A DNA stretch of 64,000 bases from Callaeas wilsoni (taxonomy: Eukaryota; Chordata; Aves; Passeriformes; Callaeidae): positions 1 to 64,000 of the forward strand of contig VWPU01009611.1 in NCBI GenBank assembly GCA_013398955.1, given 5' to 3'. Below, in pieces: positions 12,415-23,060 of the stretch. Below the pieces are notes generated by a model. That model made no database searches. It was not told where the DNA came from and saw only the letters and a list, made by a program, of their open reading frames with translations. How positions within the stretch are numbered: the first letter of the stretch is position 1; each line of letters starts with the position of its first letter. The position numbers and the translations under genes were made by a program.

Positions 12415-12488
12415 CTCCATAAATTCCAGCGTTGTTCTTCCAGCTGAGTCACTAAATGCTCTATGTATTTGTTGGAGTCCATGTATTC
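12415..12488 (-). CDS. NCKAP5: NCKAP5, early coding exon (74 nt, partial gene)
   Basis: This is an internal coding exon read on the minus strand. The first frame is open throughout: 24 codons plus 2 nt, beginning EYMDSNKYIEHL, then TQLEEQ, and ending N-L-W plus a split codon starting AG (Arg). From memory of the vertebrate family this matches NCKAP5 at about residues 24-48, where the human protein has the same EYMDSNKYIEHL start and an LWR end. The differences I see are Val for Leu after HL and three changes near the end (R-W-N in place of H-R-S). The segment has coiled-coil character. NCKAP5 was named as an Nck-binding protein, and the related NCKAP5L acts at centrosomes and microtubules. 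The acceptor is a T-rich tract ending TTTAG (AG at 12489-12490). The donor reads GAG then GCAAGT, a GC rather than GT site. Another coiled-coil protein is possible but unlikely. The rest of the gene lies outside the window. Confidence 0.88.
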
Positions 12489-12512
12489 CTAAATGAAAAA
12501 TTATTAAAATAT
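12489..12512 (-). other. NCKAP5: Splice acceptor and pyrimidine tract of the NCKAP5 exon
   Basis: Read on the minus strand, the A/T-rich stretch contains TTTTTCATTTAG directly before the exon. Several ATTAAT/TTAAT strings just upstream could serve as a branch point. The pyrimidine tract is short and T-rich, as is common in A+T-rich vertebrate introns. The AG is at 12490-12489. Confidence 0.75.
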
Positions 12513-13822
12513 TAGTTTTTCAATGTGCAAAGAATTTGTAAAATTTTGAGTAAAAACCAGTCAGAGTCAGCTTGTGGAGTGGACAATGATTTTGCTCCCA
12601 AAGTTATCCCATGTACATAGAAATCACAGTGATGTAAAAATCTAGATTAAATCCACATTTGGATTCATATCACGTGAACAGGGCAGTAGCCCAATGCACT
12701 CTTCAGAGATTATTTGAGGGGAAGACAAGAGGCACTGAGGATACACGAGCAGCACAAATAAATTAGTGTACATATAAATTCATATCCATATTCCAAGCCC
12801 AGAACAATCTTCCCTAGGTCCAGACTGAAAAATAACTTCCCAGCAGTGCAGTCACTGTTTTGGTGCACATTTTGTTTACTTTAGGTATAAATCAAAGTGA
12901 ATATTTGACTCAAATATTTATTTCATGGAGAGTATGAAAAATACTATAGCATGTACCCTATTTGAAAATGAAGCTATAACTCAGCTCCTATATTATTTTC
13001 CAGTCCAACTTTTGCAGATGCAATAACTTGCAATATCAGCTCTATGAAAGCTCCTGTACTTGTGTCTAGACAGAATTTCTGATAAATAATCTTGACGAGA
13101 TGAACAATTTGGATTTTTTTCCTATTGAAGCCTATTCTTTAAACTCAATGCAAAGAGGTGATGTTTATTCTCAGCAGAGAAATCTCTCAGAAATACAGCA
13201 CCTCATTTCCAGGAGGAAGGCAACATCAGTGTTATTTATAGCAAATATTTCAGAATGAGCCCACAGAATAACATGATATAATATGATATATTTGGATGAC
13301 AGCAGTACCAGCACAGTCACATTACTATTATTCTGAAAGCCCATCAGTAATAATATAACTCTCCTGAAAAATCTCACCAAAGCAAAAATATGTCTCAAAC
13401 TCATACTTCAAGAAATAGCAAGTATTGAAGTACTGCATGGAAAAGAATCCATCTTCACTATCTGAAGACAAAAGCTCCCTTCTTATAGCTCCACTGTTTT
13501 ACCTTTGGATTCCTCACAGAACCACTTTGTGGGGTTCCTGTTTGTATGAGAAGTTCTTTCTTTACTATTATTATCTCTTTTGTGTACAAATATGGATTTT
13601 TGTTGCAAAGCAGTTGTTTCTTCTGAGCCATTTGTCTTCACGACCAGGAATATGAGACAGCCACTACAGGGACAGTACATCATCATGTCTCCTCAAGGTG
13701 AAGATAAATGTTAGCTGATTTAATGATCATAATTTATATATAAATGTACATTTTTATTTTTCAGGACTGGAATTGTTCCAAGTGATCCTGTGTTTCTGTC
13801 CACAGTAATTATTTTCTTGTTC
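12513..13822 (-). other. NCKAP5 upstream intron, no gene seen
   Basis: Intron upstream of the coding exon in transcription order. Short open frames near 13425-13690 on both strands are unremarkable. Confidence 0.55.
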
Positions 13823-13858
13823 AGAGAGAGAGAGAGACATGGAGGGAGGAAGGGAGAG
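13823..13858 (+). repeat. (AG)n microsatellite followed by a purine tract
   Basis: An uninterrupted AG repeat at 13823-13837 is followed by a G/A-only stretch with GGAGGGAGGAAGGGAGAG at 13841-13858. Overlapping open frames on both strands here come from the repeat. Confidence 0.85.
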
Positions 13859-14974
13859 TATCTCTGCAAAGGCACAAAGAAAGGTCCCTGGCACAGACAG
13901 GAAGCAAGGGTACAACTCTGCTCCCAAGGAGCCTCTGCAAAAGCATCTCATCCATATCCTGTTCAAACTGCATGGCTTGAAAAGCTTTGGGTATTGTAAA
14001 ACTTTCCATCAAACTCTGTGGTCGCCCCAAGTTTAAATTTCGTTCTAACTGCTGTAAATAGAAGTATCATGTAGCTGTCTCTTTCAGAACACATTAAATA
14101 ATGTAAATCCTAAGAAACACCATGAACTTCAGTGGCAACTAGGCAGGAAGCTGCTTCTAAGGTAATTCTAGTAAAATCATTCTGCAATACACATATATTA
14201 GAGTTCACAAAATATATGCTGTACAAATATATAACAATGATTAGTTTGCAGTACCAAGCTCTTTAAAACAAGTTGCTTATTTTACTTTATTTTTTTTACT
14301 GCAATGAATCTGGCATAAATTAGTATTAATACCTTTACATCTTTTTAATGTAATATTAAACAATATTCCTGATTTATTCATCAGTGCACTTTGCCCTACA
14401 GGCAAAGATAGGATCAGCAGTTTTATTCTGCATAATTCTACCATGATAATATAAAAACCTCATTCTGAAGCAATTTTCTTAAAAATGTTTTCTAGAAATA
14501 AGGACAATGGAGAAAAAGAAAGCACTCTGTTTGTCCTATATGACTGCTGCCTTAAGGTTTTTTCCTGTGACAAATCAGAAACATTATTCTGTTTCTCTTT
14601 GAAAACCTGCAACTGGGAGTATGTGATCTTTCAGTGGGCAAAAGTGGTGTTAAAAAATCAACCATGATTTGATGGTGGTTAGCAGCACCTCCTTTCTTCT
14701 GGCACATTCATGTGCCAGCTGTGTCCGCAGCAAGCCATCTGCTCCAGACAAGGCCTCTGTCCCCAAGCCCAGGCTTCTGCTCTCTTATCAGCTCTCCCAA
14801 TAAGATAAATTCTGCCATCCCTGGATCAGGACCCGGTGTTATCATTTTGTCAGTGTGAAGCAAATAGCAAACAGTCACTTGAGATTTAGAACAACTTCGT
14901 GATTTAGAATAACTTGGCACATTCAGTGACAGAAGAAAATGTGAGTAAACCCCAAAGTAATCACAATGGTTTAT
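13859..14974 (-). other. NCKAP5 upstream intron, no gene seen
   Basis: A+T-rich intron with T-runs near 14290. Minus-strand open frame 14708-15037 runs into the CR1 tail and is not a gene. Confidence 0.55.
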
Positions 14975-15033
14975 GGCTGGACTCAATGACCTTAAAGGTC
15001 TTTTCCAACCTAAATGATTCTCTGACTTTATGG
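14975..15033 (+). mobile_element. CR1 LINE 3' end fragment (short)
   Basis: The sequence carries the hallmark avian CR1 3' terminus. GGCTGGACTCAATGACCTTA at 14975 is followed by AAGGTCTTTTCCAACCTAAA and then the octamer-type tail GATTCTCTGACTTTATG. Only about 60 bp remain, as is normal for 5'-truncated CR1 copies. Orientation is +, antisense to NCKAP5. Confidence 0.88.
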
Positions 15034-15666
15034 TCAACGAGACGATGTATACAGTTCATTAAAGCACTTCACAGTGCCCAATAGATCACATCTAGAAGGA
15101 AAATATAAGTATTTTGTAGCTTCCTTGGACCTCTGTCATATGAATGTTTGTGCCATGCAGGCTCCGAGCAGCACGGATAACTGTGGAGTCTGAAAGATTA
15201 CATGGAGCATCGTTTTCTGATGTAAGGGTAAAAATCATTCAGGCAGACACGATGGTGCTTATAGGAGATACTAATGAGACAGACCAATCCAACGGGAGAG
15301 AAAGGCTGTAAAAGCACAGCAGCCCCAGGATTTCAAAAGGGGGTCACAATTCTTCCCATTCTCCCTAGAATGATGGACACTGAGCACCTGCAAAGCAGGA
15401 GGGGATAAAGCTACGTAAGGCCGAGTCAATATTTCTGAAATGATGCAGCATTTTTAATCTGAAGTTGTAGACTCCAAATGAGTGTATTTATGTACACTTG
15501 ATACTGTTACATAGCGATTGTGCTCATTCCAGAATTGCCATCCATGGTGTTCTCCACAACTGGACTAGACCTCAGCAGCCTGCACTGTGCTAGCTCTGCT
15601 TGGAGTCCCACTCCTACCTCCTGCCATGCCTCACCACTTGCAGGATTACTGAGAAGTTAATGATTT
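15034..15666 (-). other. NCKAP5 upstream intron, no gene seen
   Basis: Ordinary intronic sequence. Nothing recognised. Confidence 0.55.
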
Positions 15667-15689
15667 AAACAAACAAACAAACAAACAAA
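15667..15689 (+). repeat. (AAAC)n microsatellite
   Basis: Five full AAAC units plus a partial one. Confidence 0.9.
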
Positions 15690-18600
15690 TCAAAACCCTT
15701 TTCAGAATAATGAGTGAAACCTGTCCCTTTTCTTCTGAATTAGTTACCATGCAGCCATGAGAACTTCATTCCTCCATCTAGCCCCTGTGATGGCATATAA
15801 CTGCACTGTTTTAAGGAAAAAACCTTCTGTACTATGTTTAAATGCAGTAGAAAATCTTTCTAACAGCTGCATGTATTTCAGCATGCAGGAGGAGATGGCA
15901 TGCAAATGTCACATACCAGCTCATCTAATTTAGAGAGCATCAGAGAATTGCTTTACCCAAACTGTTGCTGATTTGACTTGAAGCCTAAGCCTAGAAACAT
16001 ACCTAAATATGGTTTTTTGACAGAACTAAATATCTCACTTTGCAATGCTTAATTGTTTTGCTAGTTTTTTTAGGGTTTTATTTTTTCTTTTCTTTGTTAG
16101 CTGGATGGCTGTCAGGAAAAAACAGGGAAGAGAAAGGAAATGAAGTGCCTCCACTGAGGCCCAGGATCCACTGCTCGGTATTTTGGTTGGTTACTTGGGT
16201 ATTTGTTCTGGCATATCCCTGTTGTTGTGCTGGGCAGGGTATCAAAAATTATCCAGCACACAGAACATTTTCCCATCCATTGTTACAGAGCAAACCCTTA
16301 GAGCAACCTTAGGCTCCCAGCACAGGAGTTGCTTGCTGGAAGCTGGAGGTGATAAATTCAAGCCAAAGAAATAGCACGTAGTCTCTGCCTCTCTTAAGGA
16401 ACTTGCACAGCTTGGTATCAAAGAGAGTTTAATGAGCTTAGCGAGATGTGAAAAGGATTAAGGATACCAGCAAATCACTCGATTACGTACTTAATTCAAT
16501 AGGGCTACTCACGAGCCGAAGTTCGCCTGTGCTGCGCCGGGCAGCAGGGCCATGGGGTGGGACTGGCCCCTCCTGCAGCATGGACACCCCAGCTCCCCCA
16601 AACCCCCCACACCTCAGCCAGGCACGAGGGGACACGGCCGCTGTCCCCCTGCCACCAACTCTCCTGTCCTGAACAAGCTCTCAGCGAAGGGCCAAGTGCG
16701 TGGCTGAGATGCCTGAGCTGAGCAGAAAACAGGGAAACTGGGACAGAGACTAGGCTGGCACTCACGTTCCTGCAGAGCAGTTTTGAAGCAGGGCTGGCAG
16801 GTGAATAGCATATTCAGCCCTGCACAGCCCAAACAAAGCTTCCCATGCCCCGTCACATCTAGTTCCACTCCCGCTTCACTTGGGACAACACCTGTGCAGA
16901 CAGCCCTAGCCCACTTTCCCACCACACTACCCCTTCATTCCCCTAATATTTGTACTTGGAACCAGGCAGGAAAGCACCAGCATAGATCCAGGCTCCTGTG
17001 CTCCACAGAGGAAGACGTTGGTCATCGGGGAGCAGAGAGGAACCGAATGAACAACGGGATAAGCGCACAGACAAGTTCCTCCGAGTGTCTGCAGCCGTCC
17101 AGCCCTGGAGACAGGGAGCTCCTCGGAGAGGCCACAATCATCTGCTACAGTTTGGAAAGTCACATTTTCACAGAGAAAGGTTATTAGAAATCAAACAACA
17201 ACAAAGCTGTCTGCAGCCAAACAGCAGACTGTTGCAATTAGGAAATGATGTTAGCAAAGCAACAAGGGGGACATCTAAGCTGTTACACTGACTGTGGAGA
17301 CACAAGTGGTTTTTGAAGGATCTTGGAAGAGTGCCCTGGGGTAAAGCTTTAAATCTAGGGAGAGTGACTTCAGAGAATATTATAACTTTCGTAAAATATT
17401 TATTTTTGTTTTTATCCTGCTGCACAAACCATTGATAGACTTTTTTCCAGCAGCCTAAGAGGACACACATATGTATTTATATATATGTATTCTTGTCTAG
17501 ACAAAGTTTTTTGTATCCAAAAGCAATATAAATGAGAATTGAGTGAGCTTTCTGTTGCACACTGAAAAGAAATTAGGTAGAAAAAAAAATAAAACCCTTT
17601 AGGATTAGTATTTTTTCACTCCTTTCAATACCATACCTGGCTAAACTGCTCACCTCTGGTCCTAAATAACAATGAAAGCTAAACCATGTGGCTTAAGAAA
17701 ATAATATCTTTTAAAACTGCCATTATTGCTGATTTATTATTTTCCTACGTGATTTCAACATGTTATTTTAATTGTCAGCTTTATTAACAACTGGCATAAA
17801 AGTGTATATTGATTGAGAGCCTCTGCAATGTCGCAGAAGGCTGGCAAGAGCCCTCGTGCACATTACACCATTATGGAAAAAGCAGTAATGATTATTTTAA
17901 CAAATATGTTGAGCAAATTTCTTAATTGTTCAAAATCACTTAAGCCTCAGTGAACAGTTCATATTACATCTCAGCCGCAGTGATTAAAACTGATTTACCA
18001 ATTCATCTGAAGCCAGTTGTTTCCATAAAAAATCAGCTGGGTTTTCCTCCTGCTGCCACTTGGCTTCCGCTTTGCACCCTATTAACCAGCACCATCCGCA
18101 GACGGCAGCAGAGTTTAGTAAAGCCTGAAACAGCTTAACAAGCTCGTTATCTGGTAGATTCTGCACCCCGTGCTCTCTGAGGACAGGGGTGCAGGGATAG
18201 TTCTCAGAGGAATGCTGTCCAAATCTGCAGCTGGCACACAGAGCCCCGCTGCATTTGGGTTTTTGCCAGTTTGTCCCTAAAGGAGTTCAGTTTCTGGGAT
18301 AACAGCGTGGGTACCCTGCTACTCAGTGACACTGATGCTGGTGTTCCTTCTCCACAGGGAAGAGAACGGGGAGAGAGAATGCTGCAGATTTATGCTGTCT
18401 TCCATCAGGTTATAAAACCTTTCTTTTTCTAGAAAGACACTTTCTAGGAGCAAATCTGCAAGAGCTCTTCCCTGGCTTAGTAGACCAGTAGACCACAAGC
18501 TGGAAGGTGAGGAAGAGATTTGGTAGGAACCACCACCAACACCAGTCAGATTTCCAGGTGCTTGGCTGGTTCGGGTAGTTGCAAACAAACTGATTTTTTT

Positions 18601-20350
18601 CTATGCAAATAGCAGGCTATGACAATTTTGTCATTTCTGCTAAATATTGAGCAAATTATTCCATTTGGCTGTAGAAGAAAAAGAAACCGGACATGTTGTC
18701 CAGCAGGCAAATTGGTGCTGCTTTTAGGTGATTTCTTCCCCTGAAAGTATAAATTAGCAAAAACAAATACAAAGCATTATCTGGAATTTACTAGAGTCAT
18801 CTTGAAGCAGAAAAGGAAAGTTTGCATTTATTAATCGTCCTCTAAGCTGGGGAGCTTTTAACACCCATGAACAGATTCATTGAGCGATATGTCCCCACAG
18901 CACCGACACGTGGATGTTCTTAATTTGGATGTGGAGCCAAAACAGCCTCCATAAAGGCTGAGTCCCCATGGGTACCCACCTATCCCGAGGTTCAAGTGGC
19001 TGACAGGGCCTGACCCTGAGTGACGGGCAGGGAGCAGGAACTGCAGCAGATGCAGGTGATGGTGCAGGGTATGGGCTGTGCTCACCAGCACTTGTCCCAG
19101 AGGAAGGGAAACACCAAGAACTCTTTGAGCTTCTAACCTACCAAAAAAATCAACAAGACCACTGGACCAGCCAAAGATTTCAGCAGGAAATGGGAAAAAT
19201 TTGCCTTTTGGCCACAAAGAGGAATGACTATGGAGAAGCAGATTGTACCAGACCACCCTGGCTGTCTCCTAGGCAGGTTTGGGGATGTTCTCTCATTTAC
19301 TGCAGCTTATGGAAAGTTCTTGTCCTCACTGTGTATAAAACCTCTCTGTACAGTGAAATATAAAATGAACAGAGAAAGTGAAGCTTAGCAGAGTGTTACA
19401 TCTGAGAGTTCCCTGTTGCTGGAAGTTATTGATGACCATGTGTAAGTTAAGGAAGTGTCAGGGAGACACAAATGTTTATAGCCCAGCAATTCCAGAAATG
19501 AAAAGGTGACAGTGTTATTTAAGGCACCAGGAATTTGTTATTTAGCTAAAACAGACATCCAGAGTTTAAAAAAAAAGTGTAGGAAGATGTGCAGATTTTA
19601 TGAGTTAGCTGCTACACAGTGTGTGTATATTTACATGAAATAATTAGCTGTAGTCTTGTTTATGTCAAATCCAATTTACATTAATAAACTTCACCCAGCA
19701 AACACTGATGCTATAAGAAAATGCCCAGAAATGTTAGCAGCCTTAAAAATTCAGGGTAAACACTGGAGCATTTAATTAATCAGTTTCTGACATTACCAAG
19801 TAATTACAATTTCTGAATCATTTCTTGAATGTTTTTTATGAATATAAATCAACCACAACACATGGAAGAACTGCTGGTGGGAGGCATTTGACTTACGTAC
19901 ACATATGGGACTTGCATGTGACTGCCACTGTCTAAAGAAGACAAGGAGTTACAACAGGGAGAGAAAAACATTCATAGGATCTTTTGCAGAGATGGGAAAA
20001 TTGAATTCTAAGGTTATTAGGGGCATTTGGGATTCACAGATAAAGATGCTTCATTCTCAGAATGCATCAGACTTTTTAACTCACTTGGAATAACCACTGT
20101 CATCTGTCCAACAACAAATACCTCAGGACCTGAAGTTTTCTCTACTATTTTCTGTAATTGCTTTATCACTCATCCTCAATTTATTCTGTCAGCTTGTGAT
20201 GAGGAACGATGTACATACACATAAGTCAAGCCTATCTTCATATGGTTTCATTTCTACCAAAAACAACTTAATAAGCAACCAAACAATAGTAGATCATTCA
20301 TTCAATCATTAAAAGCCAATAGCAAAAATTATAAAATATACGCTATATTT
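15690..20350 (-). other. NCKAP5 upstream intron with G+C-richer patches and a candidate conserved stretch
   Basis: A G+C-richer stretch at about 16505-16680 has a few CpG but is weaker than the patches at 6.7 and 10.8 kb. From about 17690 to 18140 the sequence is repeat-poor with ATTA-type strings and could be conserved regulatory DNA. Open frames at 16505-16925 and 18858-19256 overlap others on the opposite strand or lack homology. A short + strand exon-like interval (about 18359-18409) is too short to judge. Confidence 0.35.
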
Positions 20351-20660
20351 AATCACAGGATGGCCTGGTTTGGAGAGCACCTTAGAGACCATCAAGTTCT
20401 AACGCCCCTGCCATGGACAGGGACACCTTTTATTAGACCGGTTGCTCAGAGCTCCATCCAGCCTGGCCTTGAACACTTCCAGGGATGGGGCATCCACAGC
20501 TTCCCTGGGCAGCCTGTGCCAGGGCCTCCTAATATCAAACCTCAACCCTCTCAGTTTGAATCCACTCCCCCTTCTCCTGTCATTACATGCTCTTGTAAAA
20601 AGTCCATCTCTGTCTTTCTTGTAGGCTCCTTTCACATATATAAAATATCTTAATATAGGG
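20351..20660 (-). mobile_element. CR1 LINE 3' fragment
   Basis: Read on the + strand this is the reverse complement of the avian CR1 3' region. It shows, in order, AATCACAGGATGGCCTGG, the CCATGGACAGGGACACCTTT block, GTTGCTCAGAGC, CATCCAGCCTGGCCTTGAAC, ACTTCCAGGGATGGGGCATC, CCACAGCTTCCCTGGGCAGC and CTCTTGTAAAAAGTCC. The short segment that normally reads about AGTAAAGAATTTCTTCC before AATATC is missing: CCTCCT joins directly to AATATC near 20531. The right end fades out around 20640-20670. The element is truncated and has no coding capacity. The open frames on both strands here belong to it. Confidence 0.95.
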
Positions 20661-22479
20661 TTAAAAATCCAACACAATGTTACAGGCACATCAATCTGAT
20701 GATGCTAAAATATGTCCAAACATCAGTGGACAAAACAAGGTGAGAAAAATTTCCAGCTTCTGACCTCCACTTTAAGGACACGGGCTACCTGAGGTTTAGC
20801 AAAACTCCAATTACCAACCCTTTAGAGTTTTTATGGATGGAAAGCAGGGAATCTGGAGATGAGCAGGGAGAAGTTGATGTACAGCACCACCGGCTGGGAC
20901 CCCTTTTCCAGACAGATTTCACTGGCTTTCTCCAACCATCCCTCTTTTGTCCACCTGCCACCATACTCTGCTCTAACCACAAACATTTTCACACAGAGGA
21001 GGGAAGTGGTTATAGCACATTTTGAAAATTAATCTCTGTGTTGACAGCTCTGTTTGCGATGTCTCGCCTGTGCATATCTACAGTCAAGAAAAAATTATCT
21101 CCAAGTTAACAGTGTAGCATTGCTCAGAAAATCTCAAAAGCTGCTTCCAGCGCTCCACTCCTTCCTGGTACACTGAATTTAGTGGGACTACTTACATCCA
21201 TCCGTCTCATCTGCATGATACATCAACACAAACACATAGAAAAATGATGGAACATGCAAATAAATATGCTCCTAAACAGCCCCTCTTCATTTTTCACTCT
21301 GTGCACGGAGAAAAAAGAAGCTAACACAAAAATGTACCTCTGCATTTTCATAGTTTATTACAAACAAAGCAGGAGCTGTGCTCACAGGGAGCTCTGTCAA
21401 CTCATGGTCTGCCTGAAACACATTTATTGTCACTACCAGGACTTGCATCAGGTTCAGCTTTGGGTATTGACTGATTGTAGGACACAACTGAGTCTAAGGC
21501 ATGAATTAGTTGTAAACTGTTGCCCAAATCACACTATTTCTTCAACTCTTCAAGTCCAACTTATGGACTAATTTCCATGACATATCCAAGAAAATAAAAG
21601 CATTCATTAATGCAACAGGACTGGCCCTGCTCATAGATATTTGAAAGTAGGCAAATTAAAAAAAAAAAAAACAAACCAACTCTGCAACATTCAAGATATT
21701 TTCTTGTAAGTAACTGTTCAGTTCCATATGAGAAGAAGGTGGACTGTTCTGCAAAGCAGATTGCTCCTGAGGAGCTCACAGTCCCTGCACAGGACAGGCA
21801 GGCAGCACGATGGAACCTGACTTTCTGGGTCAGGGGATTAATCATAAGAAGTTTGGCATTTCCTAAGCGGTGTGTAGGCCAGACAGCATCATGTGATACT
21901 GGCTGGAGATAAACTTTCAGGGTATCAAGGATTTAGCGAAAGTGGATTTAGTGGAAGGAAAATGTTTCACTGTAATAGTAAGCTATAAGCAGAGAGTTCG
22001 GTAAAGTCCCAGAAAGGAAATAAGAACTGGAACGTTTGTGTCAGCAAACAGCATACAGGCGTTCACTCATATTGTGTGGGCCTGTTAAATACTTAAGCCA
22101 AAGCAGTGCCTTTAGTTAAAGACACTAATTCCCAATAAAATCGGGGTGGAACAGAAAGCACAAAAGCACTGCAAGGACAATTTTGTTGTTTGGCTGCAGC
22201 TCTAACCCTGTCATCCCCACCAAGGCTATAAACACTCACAGCCATAGATACCAGTCTGGGATGGTGGCAATTTGCACTGGCAAGATTAGAAGTTCCATGG
22301 ACTAAATGACACCAGGAGCACTGTCAGGGTGAATTTCCCAGAGTGAATATGGATACCAGTTTTTGAGTGTAATGTGTAGGGGTAACTGAGCCTAACATAA
22401 AGCCGTTCATAAAATAGGAATTGGTAGGTTTTCCTCTTTACTTACGTTGCAAAGAAAAACTCCCCCTTCAATTCCCGTA
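20661..22479 (-). other. NCKAP5 upstream intron, no gene seen
   Basis: Intronic sequence with an A-tract at 21657-21671. Nothing recognised. Confidence 0.55.
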
Positions 22480-23060
22480 TACTACAGTTGTATTAATAAT
22501 CATTATTATCTTGTGCTTTTGTAAGTGATCTGATGCACTATTAATGCTTTTTCTCCTGAGCACTAGTGACTCCAGTATGCCATGTACAGTAGATGCTAAA
22601 CAAATATAATAATGCTGCTCAATTTAACAAGAATCTATTTCATTTTCATAAAAATTAAAGTGAACCTTTAATTTCATTCAGCATTATAGAATTCACAGGT
22701 ACAATGCAGTACCAGTGAAATCAGAGCTGTAATTTAGCTCCTAGTTAATGCTAATAATTTTTCTGCAGTTGAATATTGCTGCACTGAATTGCAGATCCGT
22801 CTCAAATGTTATGTGCTTAAAAATATTAGTTACTGTTATTGCAGAGCATTCTGTTTATTCAAATCAGACTGAAACAAACACAAACTGTAGCTTGAAAGGC
22901 TGGAAAATATTTGCTTAGATAAATATTCATTGTCGGCTGCTATGCAGGATATATAGAGACAATTCAGATTACATGATAGCTTTTTGTTTTATACACCATC
23001 TTGCCAGTTAGCATTCAAAAATGCAGCTTTAAAAATGCCTTTAATTTTATGTGCCCTATA
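22480..23060. promoter_or_regulatory. Candidate conserved non-coding element
   Basis: This long repeat-free A+T-rich stretch has many TAAT/ATTA cores, for example GTATTAATAATCATTATTATC near 22490, GCTCCTAGTTAATGCTAATAA near 22737 and GCTTAGATAAATATTCATTG near 22913. It also has little microsatellite content and no open frame. It is typical of enhancer-like intronic elements in vertebrates, but single-sequence evidence is weak. Confidence 0.28.

Noticed and set aside
18359..18409. 51-nt exon-like interval on + after TTCCTTCTCCACAG
   Set aside because: The donor (GTTATA) is weak and the interval is too short to assess.
20360..20689. Overlapping open frames on both strands near 20.4-20.7 kb
   Set aside because: They lie within the CR1 3' fragment, which is non-coding.
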